A stretch of 64,000 bases of DNA from an uncultured Marinobacter sp. (GTDB lineage Bacteria; Pseudomonadota; Gammaproteobacteria; Pseudomonadales; Oleiphilaceae). Below the pieces are notes generated by a model that was given only the letters and a program-made list of their open reading frames with translations, was not told the DNA's origin and made no database searches. The stretch lies in NCBI RefSeq assembly GCF_913055835.1, contig NZ_CAJXKQ010000013.1, positions 39,512-103,511 on the forward strand. Direction: 5' to 3'. The first letter of the stretch is position 1, and each line of letters starts with the position of its first letter. Shown in pieces: positions 36,088-44,887 of this stretch. A program made the position numbers and the translations under genes.

Positions 36088-36495
36088 TCAGAGGCCGTTC
36101 TGTTCGCGAAAGCGCTGAATGTCCCTGCGGTCTTTCTTCGAGGGGCGTCTGGCCGGGGGAAGCTGCGCTGCCTGCATGGTTTTGCGCTGCCAGGCCATTT
36201 CCTCGCGTTTCTTAACGCTGTCTTCGGTTTCGTGGTAGAGCTTCTGGGCTTCGGGTGCCCCGCGGCGCCGGTCGCTGATGTCATCAACTATAACGATTTT
36301 TTCCTGCCAGCCCAGGCGCAGTGTCAGCTTCGCGCCGGTTTCTACCAGCTTGCCGGGCTTGCAGCGCTGGCTGTTGTAGTGGACCTTACCCCCCTCAATC
36401 GCTTCCTTGGCCAGGGAGCGGGTTTTGTAGAAGCGGGCGGCCCAGAGCCATTTGTCGAGTCTTACCCTTTGGTCGTCAGCGGTTGATGCCGTCAT
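36088..36495 (-). CDS. hslR: heat-shock protein 15 (HslR), S4 RNA-binding
   Basis: The 135-residue protein carries one S4 RNA-binding domain (VRLDKWLWAARFYKTRSLAKEAIEGG) followed by a basic, lysine- and arginine-rich tail (RRPSKKDRRDIQRFREQNGL). In E. coli, Hsp15 binds stalled 50S subunits that carry nascent chain-tRNA. The length and tail match. GAGGAG precedes the ATG. It sits between yrfG and hslO on the same strand, with 41 bases to yrfG. Confidence 0.95.
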   Translation of the reverse strand: MTASTADDQRVRLDKWLWAARFYKTRSLAKEAIEGGKVHYNSQRCKPGKLVETGAKLTLRLGWQEKIVIVDDISDRRRGAPEAQKLYHETEDSVKKREEMAWQRKTMQAAQLPPARRPSKKDRRDIQRFREQNGL

Positions 36496-36536
36496 GTCTC
36501 CTCACCTGATGGGCTTGTTCGTCAATTATAACCCTG

Positions 36537-37226
36537 TCATCGGCCGGATGGCAGGGGCGACCGCTGGCGAAGGGTCGGGAGAATTTCGTCGAAGTGGTGG
36601 ATGCAGGGAATTTCCGGGTGCCGTTGCCGGGCCTCCTGTTGGCTGTCGGGCGCGAGGACCGCAAGGCACTGGGCAATACCGGCTGCCAGGGCACTTTCCA
36701 ATACCGGGAAGCTGTCGTCGACCATCAGGGTGTTGTCGGCCTCATAGGGCGTCACCTGCTGGAGATCCTGCCAGAACGATGGGTCTTCCTTGGGCTTGCC
36801 TAGCTGATGGCTGGAGACTATGGCATCCACCCGTGTGTCCAGGCCGGTTCGTTTCAGCTTCAGGGCCAGAGGGTCCGGGTGACAGTTGGTGACAATCACC
36901 GAGTGAAGCCCGGATTGCCTCAGGGCATCGAGAAAATCCGTGACGTGAGGGCGGTATCCGATCCGGTCGCCCACCTCAGCTTTCAGCCCGGTAATGTCCA
37001 GGGACAGGCGCTCGCTCCAGTAATCGGTGCAATACCAGTTCAGTGAGCCGCGCTCGGCCATGATCATCGGGATCAGTCGGTCTTTCGCTTCCTGGGGATG
37101 AAGGTCATAGTGCTCGGCGTACCTGGTCGGCAGGTGCTCGAGCCAGAAGTGGTTATCGAAATGCAGATCCAGCAGTGTCCCGTCCATATCCAGGAACACG
37201 GTGTTAAGCGAGGACCAGTCAACCAT
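36537..37226 (-). CDS. yrfG: HAD-family GMP/IMP nucleotidase YrfG
   Basis: The 229-residue HAD phosphatase has motif I in NTVFLDMDGTLLDLHFDNHFW, Thr/Ser motif II in HSVIVTNCHPDPLALKLK, Lys in LGKPKEDPSFW and motif IV in NTLMVDDSFPVLESA. E. coli YrfG hydrolyses purine nucleotides, and the FDNHFW block supports the same group. The track begins at TTG 37232. The ATG at 37226 (MVDWSSLNTVF) fits homologues. I see no ribosome-binding site: the start codon lies 10 bases after a terminator-like hairpin and its T-run, so expression may depend on readthrough or an unusual leader. Confidence 0.9.
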   Translation of the reverse strand: MVDWSSLNTVFLDMDGTLLDLHFDNHFWLEHLPTRYAEHYDLHPQEAKDRLIPMIMAERGSLNWYCTDYWSERLSLDITGLKAEVGDRIGYRPHVTDFLDALRQSGLHSVIVTNCHPDPLALKLKRTGLDTRVDAIVSSHQLGKPKEDPSFWQDLQQVTPYEADNTLMVDDSFPVLESALAAGIAQCLAVLAPDSQQEARQRHPEIPCIHHFDEILPTLRQRSPLPSGR

Positions 37227-37236
37227 AAACAAAAAC

Positions 37237-37260
37237 AGCCTGAAGAATTTGCTTCAGGCT
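37237..37260 (-). terminator. terminator hairpin just upstream of yrfG
   Basis: On the minus strand AGCCTGAAG and CTTCAGGCT form a perfect 9-base stem around a 6-base loop, followed by GTTTTTGTTT. It should end transcription of the small exported-protein gene upstream, yet it is only 10 bases before the yrfG ATG. Confidence 0.85.
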
Positions 37261-37321
37261 GCCGCAGTTCACTCGTCGGGGCAAGCCGTGAAAGTACGGA
37301 GGCGTGCCCGATGGAGCCGGA

Positions 37322-37651
37322 TCAGTTGCTGGTATGTACCGTTTCGGGCTTCTTGCCGGTGCGGGTACATCCCAGGCAGCGCACGAAGGTCGCCTTGGCA
37401 GGCCCCATGACCAGAACCTCACCGGCTTCATCGGCGTTGCCGCCCAGCAGGGAGAAGGGCAGGGATACCAGGTAGACAGCGCCGCCCACAATGGTGGTTG
37501 CCAGCAGGGCCGGACGAACAAAAATCGCATCGCCGGTCATGGCCAGCGCTGACGGGGTTTCATCCACGGCCTGGGCGTGTCCGAGAGAAGAGAATGCCAT
37601 CAGGCAGGCCGCCAGAGTGGCCACCAGAGTGCGGGAAATCTTGCGGGTCAT
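37322..37651 (-). CDS. small exported protein of unknown function
   Basis: The 109-residue product has a signal peptide (KISRTLVATLAACLMAFSSLGHAQA), then one hydrophobic stretch (PALLATTIVGGAVYLVSLPFSLLGG). A conserved-looking C-terminal part follows, AGEVLVMGPAKATFVRCLGCTR, with two cysteines. Similar short proteins are found in marine gammaproteobacteria and Pseudomonas and are sometimes named multidrug transporter, but nothing here supports a transport function. I chose the ATG at 37651 over 37693 because AGGAGA precedes it. It ends in the terminator upstream of yrfG. Confidence 0.7.
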   Translation of the reverse strand: MTRKISRTLVATLAACLMAFSSLGHAQAVDETPSALAMTGDAIFVRPALLATTIVGGAVYLVSLPFSLLGGNADEAGEVLVMGPAKATFVRCLGCTRTGKKPETVHTSN

Positions 37652-37788
37652 CGTACTGTCTCCTGAGCTTTTTGGCCCTAAATACCGCCCCATTGTATAC
37701 CTTGGGCGTAAATCCTCTGTTAACTATGAATCATATTTGCGCATTTTCAAACGATTTTTCGTTGCTGAATGTGCCATCTCGTAAGCGT

Positions 37789-38601
37789 TCAACGCTGGCA
37801 ACGTGGGCAGTAAACAGTGGATCGGTTATTCATTCGGATTTCTTTCAACGTCGTCCCGCACTCTTTGCATGGCTGGCCGCCGCGACCATATACCAATAAA
37901 GATTGAGCAAAGTAGCCGGGCTTGCCGTCACTGTTCACAAAGTCCCGCAGGGTAGTGCCGCCCATCAGGATAGCGGCACTGAGCGTTTCCCGGATGGCTT
38001 CGGCCAGCCTGTGATAGCGGTCGAGGCTGATTCTTCCTGCTTTTCGGCGGGGATGGATGCCGGATTTGAACAGGGCTTCGTTGGCGTAGATGTTACCCAC
38101 CCCGACCACGACATGATTGTCCATGATGAAAGACTTCACCGGGGTATTTTTGCCGCGGGACAGCCGGAACAACAGTGCACCATTGAATTCGGGGGCCAGG
38201 GGTTCGGGGCCAAGATGGCTGATAAGTGGGTGCTCTGAGGCAGAGTCGGCCCAGAGCCAGCAGCCAAACCGGCGAGGGTCGTTGAATCGCAGAATGACGC
38301 CGGACTGTAACGCCAGGTCGATATGGTCATGTGCCAGCGGCGGGGTATTGTCGGTGATAATACGCAGGCTGCCGGACATGCCAAGGTGAACGATCACTGA
38401 GCCCTGATTGAGATTCAGGAACAAATACTTGGCCCGACGGTCTACGCTTCTAATGATCTGACCTTCCAGCCGCTCGGCCAGGTCCGCGGGTACAGGCCAT
38501 CGCAGGCTGCCGTTGCGCACAGTCACACGGGTAATGGTCTCACCTTCGCAATGGGGAGCTATTCCCCGGCGGGTGGTTTCTACTTCTGGCAGTTCAGGCA
38601 C
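37789..38601 (-). CDS. mutM: formamidopyrimidine-DNA glycosylase MutM (Fpg)
   Basis: This 270-residue base-excision repair enzyme removes 8-oxoguanine and formamidopyrimidines and cuts abasic sites. The catalytic N-terminus [13 protein letters not shown] (Pro1 and Glu2 after Met removal) is present. NYIANEAL-like [19 protein letters not shown] is the helix-two-turn-helix region. The C-terminal zinc finger is [11 protein letters not shown]...YCPRCQR. The start is GTG at 38601, with GGAGA upstream. The gene stands alone on this strand, with the divergent desaturase gene 140 bases away. Confidence 0.97.
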   Translation of the reverse strand: MPELPEVETTRRGIAPHCEGETITRVTVRNGSLRWPVPADLAERLEGQIIRSVDRRAKYLFLNLNQGSVIVHLGMSGSLRIITDNTPPLAHDHIDLALQSGVILRFNDPRRFGCWLWADSASEHPLISHLGPEPLAPEFNGALLFRLSRGKNTPVKSFIMDNHVVVGVGNIYANEALFKSGIHPRRKAGRISLDRYHRLAEAIRETLSAAILMGGTTLRDFVNSDGKPGYFAQSLLVYGRGGQPCKECGTTLKEIRMNNRSTVYCPRCQR

Positions 38602-38741
38602 GAGCGGGCATCTCCGATGGAAAACGGGTAAGTGTAATCAGTAACAATTTTGCATCCAAATGCTGTTGTTGTGGCTTACAGCTGTACGCTAAAGTGGCTG
38701 GGTTGGCCTCGCGCCATAGATAATGATTTTGAGGATTTGCT

Positions 38742-39920
38742 ATGTGGTTTAACGGTCTCCTGGACCTGTCGGTGATGCAGCTCATTCTGGTCACCCTCGG
38801 AATGACACACGTCACGATTGTCAGTGTTACGCTCTATCTGCATCGCCACTCGGCGCACAACTCGCTGGACCTGCATCCGGCCCTGAAACACTTCTTCCGG
38901 TTCTGGCTCTGGCTGACCACCGCCCAGAACACCAAAGAGTGGACCGCTATCCACCGTAAACACCACGCCAAGTGCGAAACCGAGGAAGATCCCCACAGCC
39001 CGGTGGTGTTGGGCATTCGCAAGGTTCTGTTCCAGGGTGCTGAGCTCTATGCCGAATCTGCGACCCCGGAAACGCTCGAGCGCTATGGCCAGCGGACCCC
39101 GGAAGACTGGGTAGAGCGTAATGTCTACAGCCGCTACAAGATGCTGGGCATCGCGTTGATGGCGGTTATCAACCTGGCCCTATTTGGCGTGCACGGCATC
39201 TGGATCTGGGCGGTACAGATGATGTGGATCCCGGTGTGGGCTGCTGGTGTGGTCAATGGCATTGGCCACTGGATGGGTTACCGGAACTACGAGTGTGCCG
39301 ACAACGCCCGCAACATCAGCCCGCTGGGTTTTCTGATCGGTGGCGAAGAGCTGCACAACAATCATCACACCTACCCGAATTCCTCCAAGCTGTCCCGTCG
39401 CTGGTTCGAGGTGGATATCGGCTGGGGCTATATTCGTCTGTTCCAGTTGTTCGGCCTGGCCAAGCCCAAGGGCTATCGTCCGATTGCGCACCATGTGCCG
39501 GGTAAGCTTGAAGTAGATGTTGAGACCGTCCAGGCCATCGCCAACAACCGCTTCGACATCATGCGACAGTACCGCAAGCGGGTTATGGAGCCGGTGTTGC
39601 GCCAGCAGAAGTCGCTGATGGACGACGAGATCCGGCCCCGGTACCGGAAGCTCAAGCAGCTGCTTTCACGCGAGATTACGCTCATCCATCCGAAGGAAAA
39701 GGAAACTCTCGAGTCCGTGCTGGAACGCAATGCGGTCCTGCGCCAGATCTACGAGAAGAGCCACGAGCTGCAGGCGCTCTGGCGCCAGCGTGGGCTCAAA
39801 CCCCAGGACAAGCTGAACGCGCTGATGGAATGGTGCCGCGAGGCGGAAGCCAGCGGTATCCGGTATCTTGAGGAGTTTGCCGAACATCTCAGGGCCTATT
39901 CGCTGCGCCCCTCGGCCTGA
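38742..39920 (+). CDS. desA: acyl-lipid delta-9 fatty acid desaturase DesA
   Basis: This 392-residue integral membrane di-iron desaturase has the three histidine boxes: HRHSAH (about residue 34), HRKHH (about 71) and HNNHH (about 205). Hydrophobic segments lie between. The first 80 residues closely resemble Pseudomonas aeruginosa DesA, which desaturates acyl chains on membrane phospholipids under oxygen. A soluble C-terminal extension of ~110 residues (VMEPVLRQQKSLMDDEIRPRYRKL) is retained as in DesA. GAGGA precedes the ATG. It ends in a strong terminator that touches the rsmD stop. Confidence 0.93.
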   Translation: MWFNGLLDLSVMQLILVTLGMTHVTIVSVTLYLHRHSAHNSLDLHPALKHFFRFWLWLTTAQNTKEWTAIHRKHHAKCETEEDPHSPVVLGIRKVLFQGAELYAESATPETLERYGQRTPEDWVERNVYSRYKMLGIALMAVINLALFGVHGIWIWAVQMMWIPVWAAGVVNGIGHWMGYRNYECADNARNISPLGFLIGGEELHNNHHTYPNSSKLSRRWFEVDIGWGYIRLFQLFGLAKPKGYRPIAHHVPGKLEVDVETVQAIANNRFDIMRQYRKRVMEPVLRQQKSLMDDEIRPRYRKLKQLLSREITLIHPKEKETLESVLERNAVLRQIYEKSHELQALWRQRGLKPQDKLNALMEWCREAEASGIRYLEEFAEHLRAYSLRPSA

Positions 39921-39964
39921 TCGGGAGCCAGGAGTCCACCTGAAACGGTTTCGGCGGTGAACGC

Positions 39965-39999
39965 GGGGCCAGATGAAAGCCTTCATCTGGCCCCTTTTT
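39965..39999 (+). terminator. GATGAA-type terminator hairpin, copy 2
   Basis: GGGGCCAGATGAA and TTCATCTGGCCCC form a perfect 13-base stem with an AGCC loop, then TTTTT. It ends desA transcription and abuts the convergent rsmD stop codon. The core differs in one base from the hairpin at 33413. Confidence 0.9.
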
Positions 40000-40649
40000 C
40001 ATTCGGGCTCGGGAGCGACCCGGAATAACGAGTAGGTGACCTGCCCCGCGCTTTTCTGACGGTGCAGATGCCAGGATGCAGGCACTGCCGGGGTTGGTAA
40101 TTCGCTCTCGTGTTCCACATAAACCCAGCCGCCGGGTTTGATCCAGGCCTGTTCCTCAAGCAACGGAAACAGTTTCTCCAGCCAGCCCTGGCGGAACGGC
40201 GGATCCATGAACACGATGTCGAACGGTGGCCGGTTTCTCTGGCGCAGGTAGCTCTCTACGTCTGAACACGCCACCTCGCCGCCCTCGGATTTCAAGAGCC
40301 TGAGGTTGTCCCTTAGCGCCTTCGCCAGGGCCGGGGTGTGATCCACGAGGGTTGCTCGTGCGGCACCTCTGGACAGGGCCTCCAGCCCAAGTGCGCCGGA
40401 GCCGGCGAACAGATCCAGGCAGTCGCTTCCTGCAAGGTGAAAGGCCAGCCAGTTGAACAGGGTTTCCCGGGTTCGAGCGGGAGTTGGCCGCACGCCACCG
40501 GCATCCGGAAAGCGCAGTTTCCGGCTGCGCCAGTCGCCGCCGATGATTCGCAGTTCACCGGTGCCGATTTTGTTGTGCGCCGAAGCAGCACCGCGACCGG
40601 GAGGGTTTCTTTTTGAAGGGCTCTGACTGGTGGGTTTTCGGCGCGCCAT
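39999..40649 (-). CDS. rsmD: 16S rRNA (guanine966-N2)-methyltransferase RsmD
   Basis: This 216-residue SAM-dependent methyltransferase acts on 16S rRNA G966 in the small subunit. The start of the domain is GELRIIGGDWRSRKLRFPDAGGVRPTPARTRETLFNWL, typical of RsmD. The SAM site is CLDLFAGSGALGLEAL, and the catalytic motif is IVFMDPPFRQG. A basic N-terminal tail (RRKPTSQSPSKRNPPGRG) is longer than in E. coli. It is divergent from ftsY, as in many gammaproteobacteria. Confidence 0.96.
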   Translation of the reverse strand: MARRKPTSQSPSKRNPPGRGAASAHNKIGTGELRIIGGDWRSRKLRFPDAGGVRPTPARTRETLFNWLAFHLAGSDCLDLFAGSGALGLEALSRGAARATLVDHTPALAKALRDNLRLLKSEGGEVACSDVESYLRQRNRPPFDIVFMDPPFRQGWLEKLFPLLEEQAWIKPGGWVYVEHESELPTPAVPASWHLHRQKSAGQVTYSLFRVAPEPE

Positions 40650-40810
40650 AGTCGCGGCTCCGGGACTGTGCTGGGTTCTGGGTCTCTGCGCGCATCTTAC
40701 CGGAAACCGGGCCGGGCGCGATAATCCGGGCGGCCCTCACTTCAACGGGACAGTCTGCTAGAATGTCGGCTTTCTTTGTCCCGCCCATTCAGACTGATGG
40801 ATTGACTTTT

Positions 40811-42016
40811 ATGACGGCAGAGTGGATTTCAATCGGCCTTCTGGCCCTTCTTGTGCTCGTATTTGTCCTGGATATCGCCGGTAACCGCAGCCGGGCGCCA
40901 CGCCCCAAGCCGGTGCCACAGCGCAAGCCGGAGGTTGCCAAAGGGCCAGCTCCGGAGCCGGAAAAAGGCGAGAGTGAAGCGCCTGCCGCCGCAAAGCCAC
41001 AACCAGAGCCGGTGGCGGAGCCAGAACCAGAACCGGTTCTGGAGCCCAAGCCCGAGCCCGCGGAAGAGCCTCAGAAAGCCCCGGAACCTGAGCCTCAGGT
41101 CAGCGTTTTCGAGCGAATCAAAAAAGGATTGGGCAAGACCCGGGCGAGCCTGACCGGCGGCCTGTCGGACCTGTTCTCCCTGAGCAAGAAAATTGACGAG
41201 GACCTGCTGGAGGAAATCGAAACCACGCTGTTGATGGCGGATGTGGGTGTTACCGCCACTTCCGAAATCATTGATTCGCTTACCGACAAGCTCGAGCGCA
41301 ATCAGCTCAAGGACGGGGAAGCTCTGCGCAAGGCCTTGAGGGATGAACTGCATGGACTGCTGAAGGATGTGACCAAACCTCTGCAGATCGACTCCGGCAA
41401 GACGCCCTACGTCATCCTCATGGTGGGGGTAAACGGGGTCGGCAAGACCACCACCATCGGCAAGCTCACCAAGAAATTCCAGAACGAAGGCAAATCGGTC
41501 ATGCTGGCCGCCGGCGATACCTTCCGCGCTGCGGCAGTAGAGCAGTTGCAGGTCTGGGGGGAGCGCAACAATGTACCGGTGGTGGCGCAACACACCGGTG
41601 CTGACAGCGCCTCGGTGATTTTCGATGCCATCCAGTCTGCCACGTCCCGTGGTGTCGACGTGGTGATTGCCGACACCGCCGGCCGGCTGCAGAACAAGGA
41701 CAACCTGATGCAGGAGCTGGAGAAGGTGGTCCGGGTGATGAAGAAGCTGGACGACTCTGCGCCCCACGAAGTCATGCTGGTGCTGGATGCAGGCACAGGC
41801 CAGAACGCTCTGAGCCAGGCCCAGGTGTTCCAGCAGGCCGTCGGCGTGAGTGGCATTACGTTAACGAAACTGGACGGCACGGCTAAAGGCGGTATTGTGT
41901 TTGCCATCGCCCGTCAGTTGCAGTTGCCAATCCGGTTTATTGGTGTTGGTGAACAGGTGGACGACCTGCGCAGCTTTGACGCCGAAACCTTTGTGGACGC
42001 TCTGTTTGACGAGTAG
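40811..42016 (+). CDS. ftsY: signal recognition particle receptor FtsY with N-terminal membrane segment
   Basis: This is the SRP receptor GTPase for co-translational membrane targeting. The NG domain is complete: GVNGVGKTTTIGKL (G1), DTFRAAAVEQLQVW, DTAGRLQNKDNLM (G3) and TKLDGTAKGG (G4), giving 401 residues from the ATG at 40811. The N-terminus is unusual: WISIGLLALLVLVFVLDIAG is a clear membrane segment. It is followed by a Pro/Glu-rich linker where E. coli and Pseudomonas FtsY have a soluble acidic A domain. The ORF track start (40763, MSAFFVPPIQT) would add 16 residues, and neither start has a strong ribosome-binding site. It heads ftsY-ftsE-ftsX. Confidence 0.95.
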   Translation: MTAEWISIGLLALLVLVFVLDIAGNRSRAPRPKPVPQRKPEVAKGPAPEPEKGESEAPAAAKPQPEPVAEPEPEPVLEPKPEPAEEPQKAPEPEPQVSVFERIKKGLGKTRASLTGGLSDLFSLSKKIDEDLLEEIETTLLMADVGVTATSEIIDSLTDKLERNQLKDGEALRKALRDELHGLLKDVTKPLQIDSGKTPYVILMVGVNGVGKTTTIGKLTKKFQNEGKSVMLAAGDTFRAAAVEQLQVWGERNNVPVVAQHTGADSASVIFDAIQSATSRGVDVVIADTAGRLQNKDNLMQELEKVVRVMKKLDDSAPHEVMLVLDAGTGQNALSQAQVFQQAVGVSGITLTKLDGTAKGGIVFAIARQLQLPIRFIGVGEQVDDLRSFDAETFVDALFDE

Positions 42017-42045
42017 CCCGGAATCCAGCCGCGCGGAAGCCGCCC

Positions 42046-42738
42046 ATGATTGAATTTCGCCAGGTCACCAAGCGTTACGACAGTGATCACACCGCTCTGC
42101 GCCAGGTCAATTTTGGCCTGGAGCGCGGCGAGCTGGCGTTTCTGACCGGGCATTCCGGCGCTGGCAAAAGTACCCTTCTGAAACTGATCATGGTGATGGA
42201 GCGCCCCAGTGCCGGCGAGGTGGTGGTCGGTGGACAGGTTCTGAACCGCCTCCCCCGCCGTCAGATCCCCTATATTCGCCGCCATATCGGCGTGGTCTTC
42301 CAGAACCATCAACTGCTGTTTGACCGGACCGTTTTCGACAACGTCGCCATGCCGCTGGAAGTCATGGGTGCGTCGCCAAGAGATACGGGCCGGCGCGTGC
42401 GAGCTGCCCTGGACAAGGTAGGGCTGCTGCAGAAGGAAAAAATGAACCCGATGCAGCTATCCGGCGGGGAGCAGCAGCGAGTCGGTATTGCCCGGGCAGT
42501 GGTCAACAAACCCCCGGTGCTTCTGGCCGATGAGCCGACAGGTAACCTGGACCCGGCGCTGTCTGCTGACATCATGAATCTGTTCGGGCAGTTCAGCCAG
42601 GTGGGCGTAACCGTGTTAATCGCAACCCACGACATCGCCCTGATCAACGAGATGGGCCGGCGAACGCTGAAGCTCGATCATGGCCGTCTGGTGACTGGCG
42701 GCACCTCGGTAATAGGAGGAGGTGCCAGTGGCCGCTGA
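42046..42738 (+). CDS. ftsE: cell-division ABC transporter ATP-binding protein FtsE
   Basis: This 230-residue ATPase pairs with FtsX at the division site to activate septal peptidoglycan hydrolases through EnvC-type partners. It has Walker A ([13 protein letters not shown]), the block [22 protein letters not shown], signature [16 protein letters not shown], Walker [12 protein letters not shown] and IATHD. The ATG follows ftsY by 29 bases with GGAAG upstream. The C-terminal end overlaps ftsX. Confidence 0.97.
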   Translation: MIEFRQVTKRYDSDHTALRQVNFGLERGELAFLTGHSGAGKSTLLKLIMVMERPSAGEVVVGGQVLNRLPRRQIPYIRRHIGVVFQNHQLLFDRTVFDNVAMPLEVMGASPRDTGRRVRAALDKVGLLQKEKMNPMQLSGGEQQRVGIARAVVNKPPVLLADEPTGNLDPALSADIMNLFGQFSQVGVTVLIATHDIALINEMGRRTLKLDHGRLVTGGTSVIGGGASGR

Positions 42739-43735
42739 TACTCGCAAAAAATCCCAACCCGCACGGGGCGCGAACAAGGCCCGTTCGCCGTGGCGCGAGC
42801 AGGCGGAAAGCTATTTTACCCATCATCGCAAGGTCGCCGAGGATAGCGCTCGTCGCCTCTGGCGTAACCCAGTGGCCAGTCTGATGACCTGGACCGTGAT
42901 GGGCGTTGCCCTGGCTTTGCCGGTGGCACTGCTGTTGCTGCTGACCAGCCTTCAGGGGGTCAGCGCCGGCTGGGAAAGCAGTGCCCGGGTGACCGCCTAC
43001 ATCGAGCTGGACGTGCCGCTTGAGCGGGCACGGGTGTTGAGCAATGAGATTGCCGGCGACGGCCGGGTCGCCAGCGTTGAGCTGGTTGATCGCGACCAGG
43101 CGCTGTCGGAGTTCCGGGCCTCATCGGGCCTGGAAGATGCCCTGGATTATCTCGAGGATAACCCGCTGCCGCACACACTGTTGATTACCCCGGAGGAAGG
43201 CGCCCGTTCCACCGAGGGTGTCGAGGGGCTGGTGCGGTTTGTTGAGGGCATGGAAGGCGTAGAGCGGGTGCAGGTGGACCTGGGCTGGTTGCAGCGTCTG
43301 AATGCCATGACTGATCTTCTTGCCCGTGCCGTCTGGGCGCTGGCGATCCTGCTGGCCGCTGCGGTTGTACTGGTGATCGGCAACACCGTGCGTCTGTCGA
43401 TCGAGAGCCGCCGGGACGAAATCCTGGTTGCGAAACTGGTGGGTGGGACGGACAGCTTTGTCCGCAGACCTTTTCTGTACACCGGCGCCTGGTTCGGACT
43501 CGGTGGCGGAATTGTTGCGTTGATTCTGTTGCAGTTGTCCCTCTGGTGGCTTAGCGGGCCCATAGAGCGGCTGGCTGGACTGTACCGGAGTGATTTTTCC
43601 CTCGACGGTTTGCAGTTCGATGGGGCCCTGGCGTTGATAATTGTGGCAATGCTGCTAGGCTGGCTGGGCGCCTGGGTCGCGGTGAAGCGTCATCTAGATG
43701 ACATGGAACCGGGGGATATTGCCGGAGGAAGATGA
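42728..43735 (+). CDS. ftsX: cell-division permease-like protein FtsX
   Basis: This four-helix inner-membrane partner of FtsE has 335 residues. The first membrane segment is LMTWTVMGVALALPVALLLLL. A periplasmic loop carries VTAYIELDVPLERARVL and the lobe around LEDALDYLEDNPLPHTLLI. Three more segments close the protein: ALAILLAAAVVLVIGN, AWFGLGGGIVALILLQ and ALALIIVAMLLGWLGAWVAV. The start is GTG: the ORF track uses 42722, but AGGAGGAGG sits on top of that codon, so the GTG at 42728 has better spacing. The overlap with ftsE indicates translational coupling. Confidence 0.95.
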   Translation: MAADTRKKSQPARGANKARSPWREQAESYFTHHRKVAEDSARRLWRNPVASLMTWTVMGVALALPVALLLLLTSLQGVSAGWESSARVTAYIELDVPLERARVLSNEIAGDGRVASVELVDRDQALSEFRASSGLEDALDYLEDNPLPHTLLITPEEGARSTEGVEGLVRFVEGMEGVERVQVDLGWLQRLNAMTDLLARAVWALAILLAAAVVLVIGNTVRLSIESRRDEILVAKLVGGTDSFVRRPFLYTGAWFGLGGGIVALILLQLSLWWLSGPIERLAGLYRSDFSLDGLQFDGALALIIVAMLLGWLGAWVAVKRHLDDMEPGDIAGGR

Positions 43736-43869
43736 TCCGGATAGCGGGAAAACCGTATTGAAGAAACAGCTTCTACTGGCGTAGGTTGTCAGTCAGTAAA
43801 GCCACGGTGAGATTTCCAGATAGTTGATTTGAAACGTTTTACTGGAGATTTCGGGAACTTTCAGAGTTC

Positions 43870-43898
43870 TTGGCGGTCTAAAAAGTAGTTGGTATATT
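43870..43898 (+). promoter_or_regulatory. predicted sigma-70 promoter of rpoH
   Basis: TTGGCG and TATATT are separated by 17 bases, about 30 bases before the rpoH ATG. A start near 43905 would give a leader of roughly 20 bases, including the GGAGG ribosome-binding site. Confidence 0.65.
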
Positions 43899-43927
43899 TA
43901 AGGGCCGTTGGGTTCGGAGGTTAGAGC

Positions 43928-44788
43928 ATGGGTACGAGTTTACAACTGGTTGACAGACTGGTTCCGGGTCAGAATCTCGAGTCTTACATTCAGGCTGCGA
44001 GCCGCATCCCGGTGCTCACAGTGGATGAAGAGCGGGAGCTGGCTGAAAGGCTCCATTATGAGGGCGATGTGGAAGCCGCCCGTCAGCTGGTTATGTCTCA
44101 CCTGCGCTTTGTGATTCACATTGCCCGGAGCTATTCGGGTTATGGTCTGGCACAGGCGGACCTGATTCAGGAAGGCAACGTGGGCCTGATGAAAGCGGTC
44201 AAACGCTTCAATCCGGAATACGGTGTGCGGCTGGTGTCTTTTGCTGTTCACTGGATCAAGGCAGAGATTCACGAGTTTATCCTGCGCAACTGGCGGATTG
44301 TGAAAGTGGCCACGACCAAGGCCCAGCGCAAGTTGTTCTTTAACCTGCGCAGCCAGAAGAAGAAGCTGGCGTGGCTCAGCCATGATGAACTTAATGCCGT
44401 TGCCGAGGATTTGGGCGTAGAACCCAAGGTTGTTCGCGAAATGGAAGGCCGGCTCGCGTCCCAGGATACGGCATTTGACGGTCCGCAGGACGACGATGAC
44501 GACAACGCCTATCAGGCACCGGCGTATTATCTGGAAGACGCTCGCAGTAACCCGGCGACCCAGCTTGAAAACGCTGATTGGTCCGACGATTCCAACGGTC
44601 GGCTGATGCAGGCCCTGGCGCAGCTGGATGAACGCAGCCAGGATATTCTTCGGGAGCGCTGGTTGTCCGAGAGCAAGTCGACGCTGCATGAGTTGGCGGA
44701 CAAGTACGGCGTGTCGGCGGAGCGTATCCGGCAGCTTGAGAAGAATGCGATGAAGAAGATTCGCATGCAGATGGTTGAGGCGGCCTGA
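43928..44788 (+). CDS. rpoH: heat-shock sigma factor RpoH (sigma-32)
   Basis: This 286-residue sigma factor directs heat-shock transcription. Region 2 ([38 protein letters not shown] and [22 protein letters not shown]) and region 4 ([27 protein letters not shown]) are complete. The RpoH box [13 protein letters not shown], used in chaperone and protease control, identifies sigma-32 among its relatives. GGAGG precedes the ATG. It follows ftsX by 192 bases with its own promoter and ends in a strong terminator. The order ftsY-ftsE-ftsX-rpoH is conserved in gammaproteobacteria. Confidence 0.97.
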   Translation: MGTSLQLVDRLVPGQNLESYIQAASRIPVLTVDEERELAERLHYEGDVEAARQLVMSHLRFVIHIARSYSGYGLAQADLIQEGNVGLMKAVKRFNPEYGVRLVSFAVHWIKAEIHEFILRNWRIVKVATTKAQRKLFFNLRSQKKKLAWLSHDELNAVAEDLGVEPKVVREMEGRLASQDTAFDGPQDDDDDNAYQAPAYYLEDARSNPATQLENADWSDDSNGRLMQALAQLDERSQDILRERWLSESKSTLHELADKYGVSAERIRQLEKNAMKKIRMQMVEAA

Positions 44789-44821
44789 ACCGGCGGCCCA
44801 ATCTCGAGACTGAGTCGTTAA

Positions 44822-44855
44822 AACGCCACCACCGGTTCCGGTTGGTGGCGTTTTT
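44822..44855 (+). terminator. rho-independent terminator of rpoH
   Basis: AACGCCACCA pairs with TGGTGGCGTT around a CCGGTTCCGGT loop, followed by TTTTTG. It lies 33 bases after the rpoH stop. Confidence 0.9.
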
Positions 44856-44887
44856 GTTTGTATAATCGGAAACTTTACCTTGGGGGC

